Part shown: positions 8,425 through 17,513 of the stretch, one piece after another
Layout: each line of letters opens with the position of its first letter
How positions within the stretch are numbered: position 1 is the first letter of the stretch
NCBI RefSeq assembly: GCF_001428545.1
Contig: NZ_LMHZ01000029.1
Coordinates: 1,709 to 46,902 of the forward strand
Origin: Noviherbaspirillum sp. Root189
Lineage (GTDB): Bacteria; Pseudomonadota; Gammaproteobacteria; Burkholderiales; Burkholderiaceae_D
Direction of reading: 5' to 3'
Length of the DNA stretch: 45,194 bases
The notes under the pieces: generated by a model
The model's database searches: none
Told to the model about the DNA's origin: nothing
Seen by the model: the letters and a program-made list of their open reading frames with translations, nothing else
Translations under genes and position numbers: made by a program

Positions 8425-10436
8425 TCCCCCACAGCGAGTAATTCATGCAATTCCGTCTGCCTGTGCGATTGCTTCTCCAGCCATGCCTGGAACATGAGGA
8501 CATCCCAGAGGTGGTATTCCCAATTGTGACTGCCGCTCAGGTGCTCGTTCCATTTGCTGCGGATGGCAGCAGCATGAAAGAATCCCTCGCTGCGCAAACG
8601 GGCAGGGTCGAGCAATTCTTCCGCCCACTCCCTGAGCGGGCCTCTGAGCCATGCGCCGACCGGAACGGCAAAGCCCATTTTGGGACGGTCGATCAGCGCG
8701 CGGGGCACGTAGCGGTACAGCACCTGTCGAAGCACCCATTTGCTTTGGCCATCGCATAATTTCAAGGTGTTGGGAAGTTGCCAGGCAAACTCGACGACGC
8801 GATGATCGAGGAAAGGTGCTCGGGTTTCCAGCGAAACTGCCATGGCGGCACGGTCGACCTTGACGAGGATATCGTCCGGCAGATAGCTCAGTGTATCCAG
8901 CGCCATCATCCGTTCAATGAGTCCGAGCCGGTCGAGTGACGGCGTGTCCGCGCTCAGGACGGTTGCCGGTTCGCGGCCATTAATCACGACAGCGGTGGGA
9001 TCGTGCCAGTGTGACATCACACTGCGATACATGGCGTTGCTGGACGTGCTGGAAAGTACGCCGGCGCCCTTGTGCAATTTATGACCCAGATTTGCAGGTT
9101 GTGTGCGCCGCAAAAACGCCGTGGAGAGGACGCCGCCAATCCGGTCCCAAACCTGAGGCGACAGGCCCGTGATGCCGCGCGCCATCAGCTTGCGCAGCGG
9201 CAGCGGCGCAGGTGCGATCTTTGCCCACAGTGCAGCCATGCTGGCAGCGGCCTGATAACGCTCATATCCGCAGAACAGTTCGTCTCCGCCGTCTCCGCTG
9301 AGGGACACGGTGACATGGCGACGCGCCATGGCGGATACCAGGTAAGTAGGAATCTGCGACTGGTCCGAGAAGGGCTCGTCGTAGATATCCGGCAGGCGCG
9401 GAATCACATCCATGGCCTGGCTCGCCGAGACATAGAGCTCGGTATGGTCGGTGCCGAGATGGCGTGCCACCGCCTTGGCGTATTCAGCTTCGTTGTATGC
9501 CTGCTCTTCAAAGCCGATGGAGAAGGTTTTGACGGGGCGTGTGGACTGGGCCTGCATCAACGCAACGACCAGGGACGAATCAATGCCGCCTGAAAGAAAT
9601 GCACCCAACGGTACATCAGCAACCATCTGACCGTGGACGGCTTGGCGCAGTACGGCATCCAGGCTGTCGATCGCATCGGGTGCATTTCCTGTAAAAGCCT
9701 GGGCCGCACCCGATCGAGCCACGTCCGCCGCGGACCAGTAGGTACGCACGGCTGGTTCAGTGCGTGTCAGCGACACTGTCAGGATGGTGCCGGGCATCAG
9801 TTTAAAAATGCCCTCATAGATCGAATGCGGCGCCGCAATCGCGTTATGCCGAAGCAGCAGGCAGATAGCGTCGCGGTTAATCCTTGCCTCGCATGCAGGA
9901 TGTGCCCGCAACGCTTTGAGCTCGGATGCGAACAGGAAGGCGGCATTCCGGCCTTGTCCCTGCCAGCCATAGTAGAGCGGCTTTTCACCCAGGCGGTCAC
10001 GCACCAGAGTCAGGGCCTGCGCATGGCGGTCCCATACGGCGAACGCGAACATGCCGACCGATTCTTTTACCGCGCATTCAATTCCCCACGCATCGAAGCA
10101 GGCTAGAAGCGTCTCGGTGTCCGAGTGGCCGCGCCAGCCGGCAGCCCGACCGGCGGCTTCGAGTCGCTTACGTAACGCCAGATGATTGTAGATCTCGCCA
10201 TTGAAGACGAGGACATAACGACCACTTGCGGACTCCATCGGCTGGCGGCCTGCGTCGGAAAGATCGACAATGGCAAGACGTCGATGACCGAGCGCGATAC
10301 GGCAATCGGCATCGTTCCAGCCGCCGCCGTCGTCTGGACCGCGATAGGCAATGGCATCGGTCATGCGTTTGAGCATGCGCTGCCGGGTGGATGCTTCGAC
10401 GGATTCGCCGCCGAGAAAGCCTGCTATGCCGCACAT
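8421..10436 (-). CDS. AsnB-like glutamine amidotransferase
   Basis: A 671-residue asparagine-synthase-family protein. The start MCGIAGF puts the Ntn nucleophile Cys2 in place for glutamine hydrolysis; the synthetase half shows the PP-loop LSGGIDSS near residue 290 and LSGDGGDELFCGYERY near 380. Inside polysaccharide loci such enzymes can amidate uronic acids: WbpS of Pseudomonas aeruginosa O6 acts with WbpO and WbpP to give galactosaminuronamide. Homologues of both partners are present here (18589-19866 and 17514-18578), so amidation of GalNAcA is the likely role, though plain asparagine synthesis is not excluded. It is longer than housekeeping AsnB (about 554 residues), as is common for this subgroup. 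Confidence 0.88.
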   Translation of the reverse strand: MCGIAGFLGGESVEASTRQRMLKRMTDAIAYRGPDDGGGWNDADCRIALGHRRLAIVDLSDAGRQPMESASGRYVLVFNGEIYNHLALRKRLEAAGRAAGWRGHSDTETLLACFDAWGIECAVKESVGMFAFAVWDRHAQALTLVRDRLGEKPLYYGWQGQGRNAAFLFASELKALRAHPACEARINRDAICLLLRHNAIAAPHSIYEGIFKLMPGTILTVSLTRTEPAVRTYWSAADVARSGAAQAFTGNAPDAIDSLDAVLRQAVHGQMVADVPLGAFLSGGIDSSLVVALMQAQSTRPVKTFSIGFEEQAYNEAEYAKAVARHLGTDHTELYVSASQAMDVIPRLPDIYDEPFSDQSQIPTYLVSAMARRHVTVSLSGDGGDELFCGYERYQAAASMAALWAKIAPAPLPLRKLMARGITGLSPQVWDRIGGVLSTAFLRRTQPANLGHKLHKGAGVLSSTSSNAMYRSVMSHWHDPTAVVINGREPATVLSADTPSLDRLGLIERMMALDTLSYLPDDILVKVDRAAMAVSLETRAPFLDHRVVEFAWQLPNTLKLCDGQSKWVLRQVLYRYVPRALIDRPKMGFAVPVGAWLRGPLREWAEELLDPARLRSEGFFHAAAIRSKWNEHLSGSHNWEYHLWDVLMFQAWLEKQSHRQTELHELLAVGE

Positions 10437-10443
10437 AATTTGA

Positions 10444-11592
10444 CTATCTTTCTCTCAGGACTTTGGAAGCCGACTGCAGATTCCCGCCAAATGCGGGAAT
10501 AGCACCTACCGCTGCAAAGACCTCATCCCAGGCCGACAACACCGAATGCAGACTGTATCGCGCGAGTACAGACTGGCGCGCATACCCACCGAGCGACATG
10601 CGCAGCGGCGCATTGTCAACCAGGCTGCTCAGCGCTTCGATCATGGCCGCCCGGTTGCCGACCGGGACCAGCAAGGCATCTTTCCCATTGCGGGTCATCT
10701 CACGCGGACCGCTCTCGCAGTCTGCCGCGATACAGGGCAAGCCGGCTGCCATGGCTTCCAGCAGGGCATTGGGGAAACCTTCGTACTTCGACGCCATCAT
10801 GAAGGCATCAGCGCCGGCCATTACCTTTGCGCTTTCTTTGGTCGCCCCCTTCAGGAACGCCCGGTCTTGCAATCCGAGTCGCCGGATTCTTGCGGCGAGT
10901 GCTGGCTTCTCCGGACCATCGCCGTAGATGTGCAAATCCCAGTCGCTTGCCTGGCCGGCAACCTCGGCGAACGCATCGATGATCTGGTCTACCTGCTTTT
11001 CAGGTGACAACCGCCCCAGGCTTAGAAGTATCTTGCGCGTACCGCCGCTCTTTCGAAGCGGGAGGATGGTCGGCGGTAGAGGATTGGGAATGCAGCGCAC
11101 TGCGCGCAGGCCGGGATAGATGCCAGTCACCTTGCTTGCCACATTCTCTGTCTGAACGATCAGCATGTCCGCAAAGCGATATGTCGCCTTGCAGCACATT
11201 TCCCAGAAATCACGGGGCGAGCGTGCCGATGGATCGCTTCGCTCGCAAACCACTACTGGAATGCCCAGCATCGCGGTCGCTGCAATGGCTGCGACATTGA
11301 CATTGGGAAGAAAAGATACGACGACATCCGGTTTTCTGGCGGCGATCAGTTTTCTGAGTGTCAGCAGGCGATGGAAATAACTTCCAATGTTCTTCTGCCT
11401 GCTGCCGACGACATCGGCGAGAAAGATCGTTTCGACGGAGGGCGATATGTCATAGAAGGCTTTGCCGCCACCGGAAAACGTGGCGATGAGGGATACTTCG
11501 TCTCCTCTTTCCGCCCATGCATTGCACAGAATCGAGGCGACCCGTTCCGCTCCGCCGCGACCGAGACAACTGGTAAGCATGACAATTTTCAT
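10444..11592 (-). CDS. Glycosyltransferase family 4
   Basis: A 382-residue GT4 enzyme. The opening MKIVMLTSCLGRGGAERVA and the C-terminal blocks LSLGRLSPEKQVDQII and SKYEGFPNALLEAMAAGLP (E-x7-E) are diagnostic. Its general look is that of GalNAc-transferring capsule/O-antigen enzymes, but donor choice is only a guess. The frame is open to 11628, which would overlap the polymerase gene; ATG at 11592 gives a normal N-terminus and leaves 14 bases between the genes. Only seven bases separate its stop from the AsnB-like gene that follows. Confidence 0.86.
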   Translation of the reverse strand: MKIVMLTSCLGRGGAERVASILCNAWAERGDEVSLIATFSGGGKAFYDISPSVETIFLADVVGSRQKNIGSYFHRLLTLRKLIAARKPDVVVSFLPNVNVAAIAATAMLGIPVVVCERSDPSARSPRDFWEMCCKATYRFADMLIVQTENVASKVTGIYPGLRAVRCIPNPLPPTILPLRKSGGTRKILLSLGRLSPEKQVDQIIDAFAEVAGQASDWDLHIYGDGPEKPALAARIRRLGLQDRAFLKGATKESAKVMAGADAFMMASKYEGFPNALLEAMAAGLPCIAADCESGPREMTRNGKDALLVPVGNRAAMIEALSSLVDNAPLRMSLGGYARQSVLARYSLHSVLSAWDEVFAAVGAIPAFGGNLQSASKVLRER

Positions 11593-11606
11593 AATGAAGA
11601 TAATCC

Positions 11607-12605
11607 CTACTGAAGCCAGAAATACCATTGCACCGCCATATATCCGATGAACGCGAATATCATTGCGGGCCTGACAGTCCGGTTAAGACAAAAGATCGCA
11701 GAGGCGATAAACGGATACGTCGCGGCGATGAAACGCACGCCGTTGATGCCGAAGGCCGTGCTCGCCGCAAACGTGGCCAGTGCGGCGACGGCCAGGATAT
11801 GTGCATCGATATCGTAGAAGGACAGCTTCTGCAGCGGAATGACGATCATCAGCAGTACCCAGAATGAGGCATACAACAGCGTCGCCGGCCGCATTTCATA
11901 TTCGGCGCGCCTGTCGCCAATGGCGGAAAGAATTGCGTCGCGCAATGGTCCGATACACAACGCCACCGTAAATCCAATCCCGATGAGCACACCGCCGATG
12001 ACTGCCGGCGACATGCGTTTTTGGGCCATGTGTCGCGCAATGAACCAGCCTGCCAGGTACATGCCCGCAAAGAGAATGGTCGCCGTATGGATATAGCAGG
12101 CGACAATGACAGGAATGATTGCCCACTTTTTGTTCTTTGCTTCGAACAGTGGCATCGTGATGGCCATCGCCAGGGCCAGCCGCAACTGGGAAAACGCAAA
12201 GTCAATCACCAGAGGATTGAACAGGAACAGCAGGGACACCATTCCGTGCCGTTTCACCAGAAAACGCGCAAAGCTGAAAAGACAAAGGAAGGAAACGACC
12301 GCAAGCACCGCAAGCACGGACATATCGAAAGTATGTGTAGCTTGCCGGACTAGAACGTCCCATAAAGCCTCGTTGAGAAAGAAATCCACGTGGCTGGTGA
12401 TCTCTTTTTCATCAATGACCGATTCAAGTTCCAGAAAGCGTTCGAGATAGACTTCCTTATCTTCAAACTGTCGGCCGGCGACTTCTTCCCAGGGAATGGA
12501 AACCATCCCGAGTGAGAACAGTAACGCGGCGATGCTCGCGCCGAAACCTGAGATGCCGGTTCGCCTCGATTGATCTACGACGGCATGTTGTGTAATTGTA
12601 TTCAA
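11607..12605 (-). CDS. EpsG-like polysaccharide polymerase (Wzy role)
   Basis: A 332-residue integral membrane protein with about nine hydrophobic segments and a long extracytoplasmic loop after the first. The stretch FNPLVIDFAFSQLRLALAMAI resembles the conserved core of EpsG-family proteins. In this locus it is the only candidate for the Wzy-type polymerase that joins lipid-linked repeat units in the periplasm. The start codon is TTG at 12605; it overlaps the stop of the GT2 gene by four bases (TTGA) and is preceded by GAGG at 7 bases, which supports it. Polymerases are poorly conserved, so the assignment rests on topology, the EpsG-like motif and position. Confidence 0.75.
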   Translation of the reverse strand: MNTITQHAVVDQSRRTGISGFGASIAALLFSLGMVSIPWEEVAGRQFEDKEVYLERFLELESVIDEKEITSHVDFFLNEALWDVLVRQATHTFDMSVLAVLAVVSFLCLFSFARFLVKRHGMVSLLFLFNPLVIDFAFSQLRLALAMAITMPLFEAKNKKWAIIPVIVACYIHTATILFAGMYLAGWFIARHMAQKRMSPAVIGGVLIGIGFTVALCIGPLRDAILSAIGDRRAEYEMRPATLLYASFWVLLMIVIPLQKLSFYDIDAHILAVAALATFAASTAFGINGVRFIAATYPFIASAIFCLNRTVRPAMIFAFIGYMAVQWYFWLQ

Positions 12606-13570
12606 ACCTGCACCTCAGCCGATCCGGCGTTATCAAAGGCAGTACGCAGCGTGGTGTTGCGGTTTGCCAGGAAGACCTTGAGGATCAAAGCGATATCCTT
12701 GGGCGAGGGAATGCTGCGGCAGGCCAGCAACGTCTTGAAATATTCCCATTTGAGTGGATAGCGCAGATACGTTCGCACCATCAGTTCAAGGATGCATTGG
12801 GCGGCGAAGTACTTGCGCAGTTCCGGGTTGGTCGGAATCAGGCTCTGCATCATATCGAGCGTGCCCATGCCGGTAATCACGCTTCCCTTGCATCGGGTCA
12901 GCGTGTTCTCATGCGCAAAGAACCGATAGACGCCGTAAGGTTCTTCGATGTAAGAGGCATAACCGCCATCCAGGACAAAGGACAATGAAAAGAAATAGTC
13001 GAGGGTCTCTTCCTTGCGCGCAAAAATCTTTCTCGCCGAGGCGCGGTACATGCTGCCTGAATGACAGCCGGTGATGCCATAGTATTTGGCAAGATCGGCG
13101 GCATTGAGCTTATTCGTAGGAATGAAATGGCTTATCGGCGTCACCGGCATCCCCACGGCGGTCTGACCACGTTCATTGATGATCAGCATGCGATGCCAGA
13201 CAATTCTGCAATCCTCATGTGCGTCCAGAAAGGACGCCAGTGCGGTCAGTTTTCCGGGAAGGCAGTAGTCGTCGCCGTCGAGGTGCGCAATATAGGGTGC
13301 GCGTGCGAGATTGTGGACCTGCAGATAGTTCTGCGTAGGGCCGACGTTACGCCGCTGATGAAGCGGCCGCACAATATCAGGATATCTCTCGGCGAATTCC
13401 TGGACGATGTATGCGGTGTTGTCCGTTGAACAGTCATCACCGACAATGACTTCAAAATCGAAATCGGTCTGCTGGTCCACAATACTTTGCAGACACGCGC
13501 GAATGTACTTTTCCTGGTTGTATGTCACTACACATACCGAGACCTTAGGGGTTTTGCTATTTAGAGTCAT
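12602..13570 (-). CDS. Glycosyltransferase family 2
   Basis: A 322-residue GT-A fold enzyme. Motifs in order: VSVCVVTYNQEKYI at the N-terminus, VGDDCSTDNT about 35 residues later and HLDGDDYC, which holds the metal-binding acidic triad. It should be an inverting transferase acting on the lipid-linked repeat unit. The frame extends a little upstream to a TTG at 13585, but ATG at 13570 avoids overlap with the flippase gene and has GGGATAGG before it. Its stop overlaps the TTG start of the polymerase. Confidence 0.87.
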   Translation of the reverse strand: MTLNSKTPKVSVCVVTYNQEKYIRACLQSIVDQQTDFDFEVIVGDDCSTDNTAYIVQEFAERYPDIVRPLHQRRNVGPTQNYLQVHNLARAPYIAHLDGDDYCLPGKLTALASFLDAHEDCRIVWHRMLIINERGQTAVGMPVTPISHFIPTNKLNAADLAKYYGITGCHSGSMYRASARKIFARKEETLDYFFSLSFVLDGGYASYIEEPYGVYRFFAHENTLTRCKGSVITGMGTLDMMQSLIPTNPELRKYFAAQCILELMVRTYLRYPLKWEYFKTLLACRSIPSPKDIALILKVFLANRNTTLRTAFDNAGSAEVQV

Positions 13571-13574
13571 TATC

Positions 13575-15098
13575 CTATCCCGCAAGTTGAGAATGTTTTT
13601 TCAGTCCGACCAGATCGCGCGCCCATGAAGAACCCGCCGCTGTCAAAGCAAGCAGGAAAAGACCCGACACGATGATGATTGCAGCTACCGACATGCGCGA
13701 GTGCGGCCATGAGATCCACCATTGCAACGCCGCCGCGCCGGCCAACCCGGTCACCGCAATCGCGCCGACGTCCCTTGTCATCCAATCCAGATGCAGGCCT
13801 CTCAGGAAGCGCCGATGCACCAGGGGCACCCACATGAAAAAGTACAAGGTATTGGCGGCGATCCAGGCATAGCCTGCACCGGTTGCACCATAGCGGAGAG
13901 TGGCCCAGAGCAGCCCAGGGATCAGGAGCAGCAGGAAGACCAGGCTGCCGAGCAAATGCAGCTTGAGATCGCCCTTGGCGACCTGCAGGTAATACGGAAA
14001 GGAACCAATCGCGAGAACACAATTACCGATCGCGTAAAGCCGGAGCACGGGAGCGGCCTGCCGGGAAAGTTCGGCATTTCCGGTCCATACCCACAGTACC
14101 TGTTCTGAGAATAACGCGAGCACCAGTGCAGCGGGTACCGCGATCACAGCCACCATCTGGGTAGCATTACGATAAAGATCGACCACGCCGGAGTCGTTGC
14201 CCGCTGCGACCAATCGGGTCAGCCTGGGCACCAGTGCGACACTGATTGGTCCAGCTACCAGCGTGACGGCACTGGCAACCAGAACCCCGAGTGTGAAATA
14301 ACCATAATCGGTCAGGGGCAGGTATTTGGACAACACCAGCTTGTCGGTTTGCGTCAGCAAGACCCAGACCCAGTTGGTCAGAGCAACGCTGACGGCAAAG
14401 CCGAGGACCGTCCTCACTGGTGCCCATTCCCATGTGATTCCCGCCTTACCGCTTAAAGGCGGCAGCAGGCGATACGTTTTGATTACCAGGACACCGAGCT
14501 CAACGATGGCAACGCCGAACTGAAATAGGAAGAACTCGGTAGGGCTTGTGCCTACATAGACAAAGAAAGGAATCACCAGAATAAATCGAATGCTGGCGAT
14601 GACTACATTGAAACCGCCCAGCCAGACCTGACGCTCAAAGGCACCGATGGCGCCGCGATACAAACCGCTTATCCAGCGTAAGGCGACAATCAATGCCATA
14701 AGCATGAGGGCATGATCTACTTCTTCCAGCGGGAGCTTCTGTACATTCAGCCAACTTCCTGCCACGGTATGTGAATTGATGATGAGTATGCCGGCGCCGA
14801 CAAGGCCTATCGCACAAAATATTCCTTCAAGCGAACGCAGGAGTCGGCGCAAGGAATTTGCGTCGATTGCGCCGCCGCGAAACCGGGCGGTCTCACGTGC
14901 GAGAGTCGGCGTCATGCCCATGTCGAGTAGCTGGAACCACATCTGCAGCATCGTAAAGAAGCCGACCAGGCCAAATGCCTCCGCACCCATATAGGCGACA
15001 TACTGTGGCAGAACGGCAATGCCGATCAGCGTCACATAGAGCTGACTGGCATAGTTTGCGGCGACGTTGTTTCTGAACGAGATGGCCATCGTTATCAA
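13575..15098 (-). CDS. wzx: Wzx-type polysaccharide flippase
   Basis: A 507-residue MATE/MOP-superfamily membrane protein with 12-14 hydrophobic helices. It would move the undecaprenyl-linked repeat unit across the inner membrane. The N-terminus FRNNVAANYASQLYVTLIGIAVLPQY is typical of polysaccharide_synt families. The start is TTG at 15098, overlapping the acetyltransferase stop by 4 bases (TTGA) with GAGG five bases upstream; an ATG at 15089 is a possible alternative. Together with the EpsG-like gene it defines the locus as Wzx/Wzy dependent. Confidence 0.88.
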   Translation of the reverse strand: MITMAISFRNNVAANYASQLYVTLIGIAVLPQYVAYMGAEAFGLVGFFTMLQMWFQLLDMGMTPTLARETARFRGGAIDANSLRRLLRSLEGIFCAIGLVGAGILIINSHTVAGSWLNVQKLPLEEVDHALMLMALIVALRWISGLYRGAIGAFERQVWLGGFNVVIASIRFILVIPFFVYVGTSPTEFFLFQFGVAIVELGVLVIKTYRLLPPLSGKAGITWEWAPVRTVLGFAVSVALTNWVWVLLTQTDKLVLSKYLPLTDYGYFTLGVLVASAVTLVAGPISVALVPRLTRLVAAGNDSGVVDLYRNATQMVAVIAVPAALVLALFSEQVLWVWTGNAELSRQAAPVLRLYAIGNCVLAIGSFPYYLQVAKGDLKLHLLGSLVFLLLLIPGLLWATLRYGATGAGYAWIAANTLYFFMWVPLVHRRFLRGLHLDWMTRDVGAIAVTGLAGAAALQWWISWPHSRMSVAAIIIVSGLFLLALTAAGSSWARDLVGLKKHSQLAG

Positions 15099-15565
15099 CA
15101 GTGCCTCGCGTAATGAGCCTGATCGGAAACCGGCGGCTGGGCCGCGATCGTCAATTCCATCAGATAGCCTTGAGGTTCTTCCTGAACCACCCAGAATCCC
15201 AGGCTGCGATACAGCCGAAACGCACGGTCGTTACCGTGGTCGATGCGCAGTTGTAGAATCTTGAACCGCCGGCGCTGGAGATACTCGATGGCGGTCTGGA
15301 TCAATCCTGATACCAAGCGTAACCGACGATACTCCGGCAAGGCGGCAGCGAGCGTCATGTACGCAATGCGACATGACGGATCGTTGCAATAGATTGCGGT
15401 CATCGCGACCATTTTCCCGGCGTCATAGCTCGCGAAGACGGCGGCATTTCGTGCCATCTTTTCAGCATATACAGCGAGATCCGTTCGCGCGGAGCCTGGC
15501 GGGGTGAAGTCATTATCTGTCTCTTCCAGGAACGTTTTGATTTGATGGATCAGGGATGTAGTCAT
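15095..15565 (-). CDS. GNAT N-acetyltransferase
   Basis: A 156-residue GNAT domain protein. The acetyl-CoA binding region is seen in AAALPEYRRLRLVSGLIQTAIEYL and the C-terminal block RIDHGNDRAFRLYRSLGFWVV is typical of the fold. It sits between wbqC and wzx, joined to each by four-base overlaps (ATGA and TTGA). With the aminotransferase two genes upstream and RmlA/RmlB in the same operon, it probably N-acetylates a dTDP-amino-dideoxyhexose, as the GNAT enzyme WecD does for dTDP-4-amino-4,6-dideoxygalactose. The substrate is inferred from context only. Confidence 0.78.
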   Translation of the reverse strand: MTTSLIHQIKTFLEETDNDFTPPGSARTDLAVYAEKMARNAAVFASYDAGKMVAMTAIYCNDPSCRIAYMTLAAALPEYRRLRLVSGLIQTAIEYLQRRRFKILQLRIDHGNDRAFRLYRSLGFWVVQEEPQGYLMELTIAAQPPVSDQAHYARHC

Positions 15566-16299
15566 GTCATCAAGCCTTCTCTGCGTACAGGTGGATGTTG
15601 ATAAGCACGAAAATCCGGTTTGAGCATTTCCCTGACTTCTTCCCTGTCATGGAACATCAATACATCGATGATGGAAAGCGCAGGGTGAAAGGTCGGCGAA
15701 AACTGCTGATACTCCACCAGATTGGGTTCGACGAAGCACAACTCCACACCATGGCTCAAAAAGCTGGCTTCGTCGTAAAGATCCCGCCCGCCTGGTGCGT
15801 TGTAGTACTTTTTTGCCTTCTCGCGCAGGCATATATCGATCACTCTGGCTGGTCCGGCAAGGTCGGCATTGCCGTAAATGGCAGAAGATTCAACAAATTT
15901 GGTATCGAGTTCGAGATACTGGGAAATCAGCATTACGCTGCGTGCAGCGAGCGGCGCGATACGCTCATCTCCATACGACACTATTTCCCGTATCAACTGC
16001 AATACCGGGCTGAAATAGGGTGCCTTTGCATAGGCATAGCGTATGCTTTCAAGCAGACGGAATTCCCATTCTCCATCCTGGTGAATGCGGATCTCGTTAA
16101 TCTTCGCAAACTGGCTCGCGTGGGAAAGCGGTACCGTCAGATAGTGTGGTCGCCCGTTCAGTAAAACGCGGTTGCGGTTGATCCATCCCCTCTTGATAAA
16201 GTTGACATCGTCATAGAAGACAAATTTGTCCGCGTTGGCGACGAGCTGGTAATAGCCCAGATAGGGGAAGAAATAGGGCTGCATGATTGCGAGCTTCAT
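15562..16299 (-). CDS. WbqC-family protein (copy 2)
   Basis: A 245-residue WbqC-like protein with IMQPYFFPYLGYYQL at the N-terminus, GWINRNRVLLNG near residue 45 and SIIDVLMFHD near the end, all shared with the copy at 2137-2874. It is locked between the aminotransferase and the acetyltransferase by four-base overlaps at both ends, which strongly suggests it takes part in making or using the same amino sugar. No catalytic mechanism is established for the family. Being the copy inside the operon, it is probably the original or functional one. Confidence 0.83.
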   Translation of the reverse strand: MKLAIMQPYFFPYLGYYQLVANADKFVFYDDVNFIKRGWINRNRVLLNGRPHYLTVPLSHASQFAKINEIRIHQDGEWEFRLLESIRYAYAKAPYFSPVLQLIREIVSYGDERIAPLAARSVMLISQYLELDTKFVESSAIYGNADLAGPARVIDICLREKAKKYYNAPGGRDLYDEASFLSHGVELCFVEPNLVEYQQFSPTFHPALSIIDVLMFHDREEVREMLKPDFRAYQHPPVRREGLMT

Positions 16300-17447
16300 C
16301 TGGCGCAGTCCGCAATGACAGCCACGATGGTATTAAGCTGATCCATTTCAAGCCCGGGATAGATAGGAAGGCACAAAACACGGCGCGCCACGTCAGAAGC
16401 GACCGGCAGGTTGGCCGGGCTGGCAGAGGGCAGCCCGCGGTACATTGGGAATTCCGAAATCAGCGGGAAAAAGTAACGGCGAGCATAGATTTGCGATTCT
16501 CTCAGGCTTGCGTAAAGTGCATCCCGACTGATCGGGAAGTCGCCGTTCACCAGAATGGGAAAATACGAGTAGTTCGCGGTGGTCTCGCCTGCCATCTTCA
16601 CACATTCAATGCCTCGAATGCCGGCGAGCATTTCACGGTAGGTATGGTCAATGCTCTTGCGACGCGTGAGCGCCTCGTCGATATATCGCAGTTGCAGCAT
16701 GCCGAAGGCTGCGTTGACTTCACTCATTTTTCCATTGATGCCCGTTGCGACAACGGTCGTCTCATCGACAAACCCGAAGTTCTTCAGGTGGTCAATGCGC
16801 TGCTTTGTCTTGGCGTCAGGGCAGACGATGGCTCCGCCTTCAAAGGTATTGAAAACCTTGGTCGCATGGAAGCTTAAAACCGACAAGTCGCCGCAGCGCA
16901 ACACGCTGCCGTTTTCGTTACGTACACCGAAGGCATGCGCGGCATCGTAAATAACCCTGAGGTTATAGTTGTCGGCAATGCGCTGGATCGCATCCACATC
17001 GCAGGGATGGCCATAACAATGCACCGGCATGATGGCGGTCGTCTGCGGCGTGATGGCGGCTTCGATACGTTCCGGGTCCAGGTTGAGGGTCTTCGGGTCG
17101 ATGTCGACAAATACCGGTTTTATCCCGTTCCACAGCAGAGAGTGCGCGGTTGCCACAAAAGAATACGGCGTCGTGATGACTTCGCCTGTTATACGTAGCG
17201 ACTGCAAGGCGGTCACCAATGCCAGCGTTCCGTTAGCAAACAGAGCGATATGGTCGACGTCAAGGTACTCGCAGAGCGCCTTTTCAAGCTGCTGATGAAA
17301 CGATCCGCCATTGGTGAGAACCTTGCTTTCCCAAATCTCTTCGAGATAGGGAATGAATTCGGCGAGCGGCGGTAGATAAGGCTGGGTAACGTAAGTGGGT
17401 GACGCCGCCCGCGCACGCAGGGAATACAGTGGATCGCGCTTATTCAT
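16296..17447 (-). CDS. DegT/DnrJ/EryC1-type sugar aminotransferase (VioA/DesI-like)
   Basis: A 383-residue PLP enzyme. The substrate-binding opening LTNGGSFHQQLEKAL, the block ITTPYSFVATAHSLLWNGI and the PLP-lysine region SFHATKVFNTFEGGA are all present. The overall pattern looks most like enzymes making dTDP-4-amino-4,6-dideoxyglucose from the RmlB product, with glutamate as amino donor. ATG at 17447 is preferred over the more distant 17495 start because GAGGAATTC lies directly before it. It begins the tightly overlapped block aminotransferase-wbqC-GNAT-wzx. C3 instead of C4 amination cannot be ruled out by eye. Confidence 0.87.
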   Translation of the reverse strand: MNKRDPLYSLRARAASPTYVTQPYLPPLAEFIPYLEEIWESKVLTNGGSFHQQLEKALCEYLDVDHIALFANGTLALVTALQSLRITGEVITTPYSFVATAHSLLWNGIKPVFVDIDPKTLNLDPERIEAAITPQTTAIMPVHCYGHPCDVDAIQRIADNYNLRVIYDAAHAFGVRNENGSVLRCGDLSVLSFHATKVFNTFEGGAIVCPDAKTKQRIDHLKNFGFVDETTVVATGINGKMSEVNAAFGMLQLRYIDEALTRRKSIDHTYREMLAGIRGIECVKMAGETTANYSYFPILVNGDFPISRDALYASLRESQIYARRYFFPLISEFPMYRGLPSASPANLPVASDVARRVLCLPIYPGLEMDQLNTIVAVIADCAR

Positions 17448-17513
17448 GAATTCCTCTTTGCTTTTATGGTGTTCGGTACTCGGTTTAATCGTCACTGATA
17501 ATTGCAGTACGCC

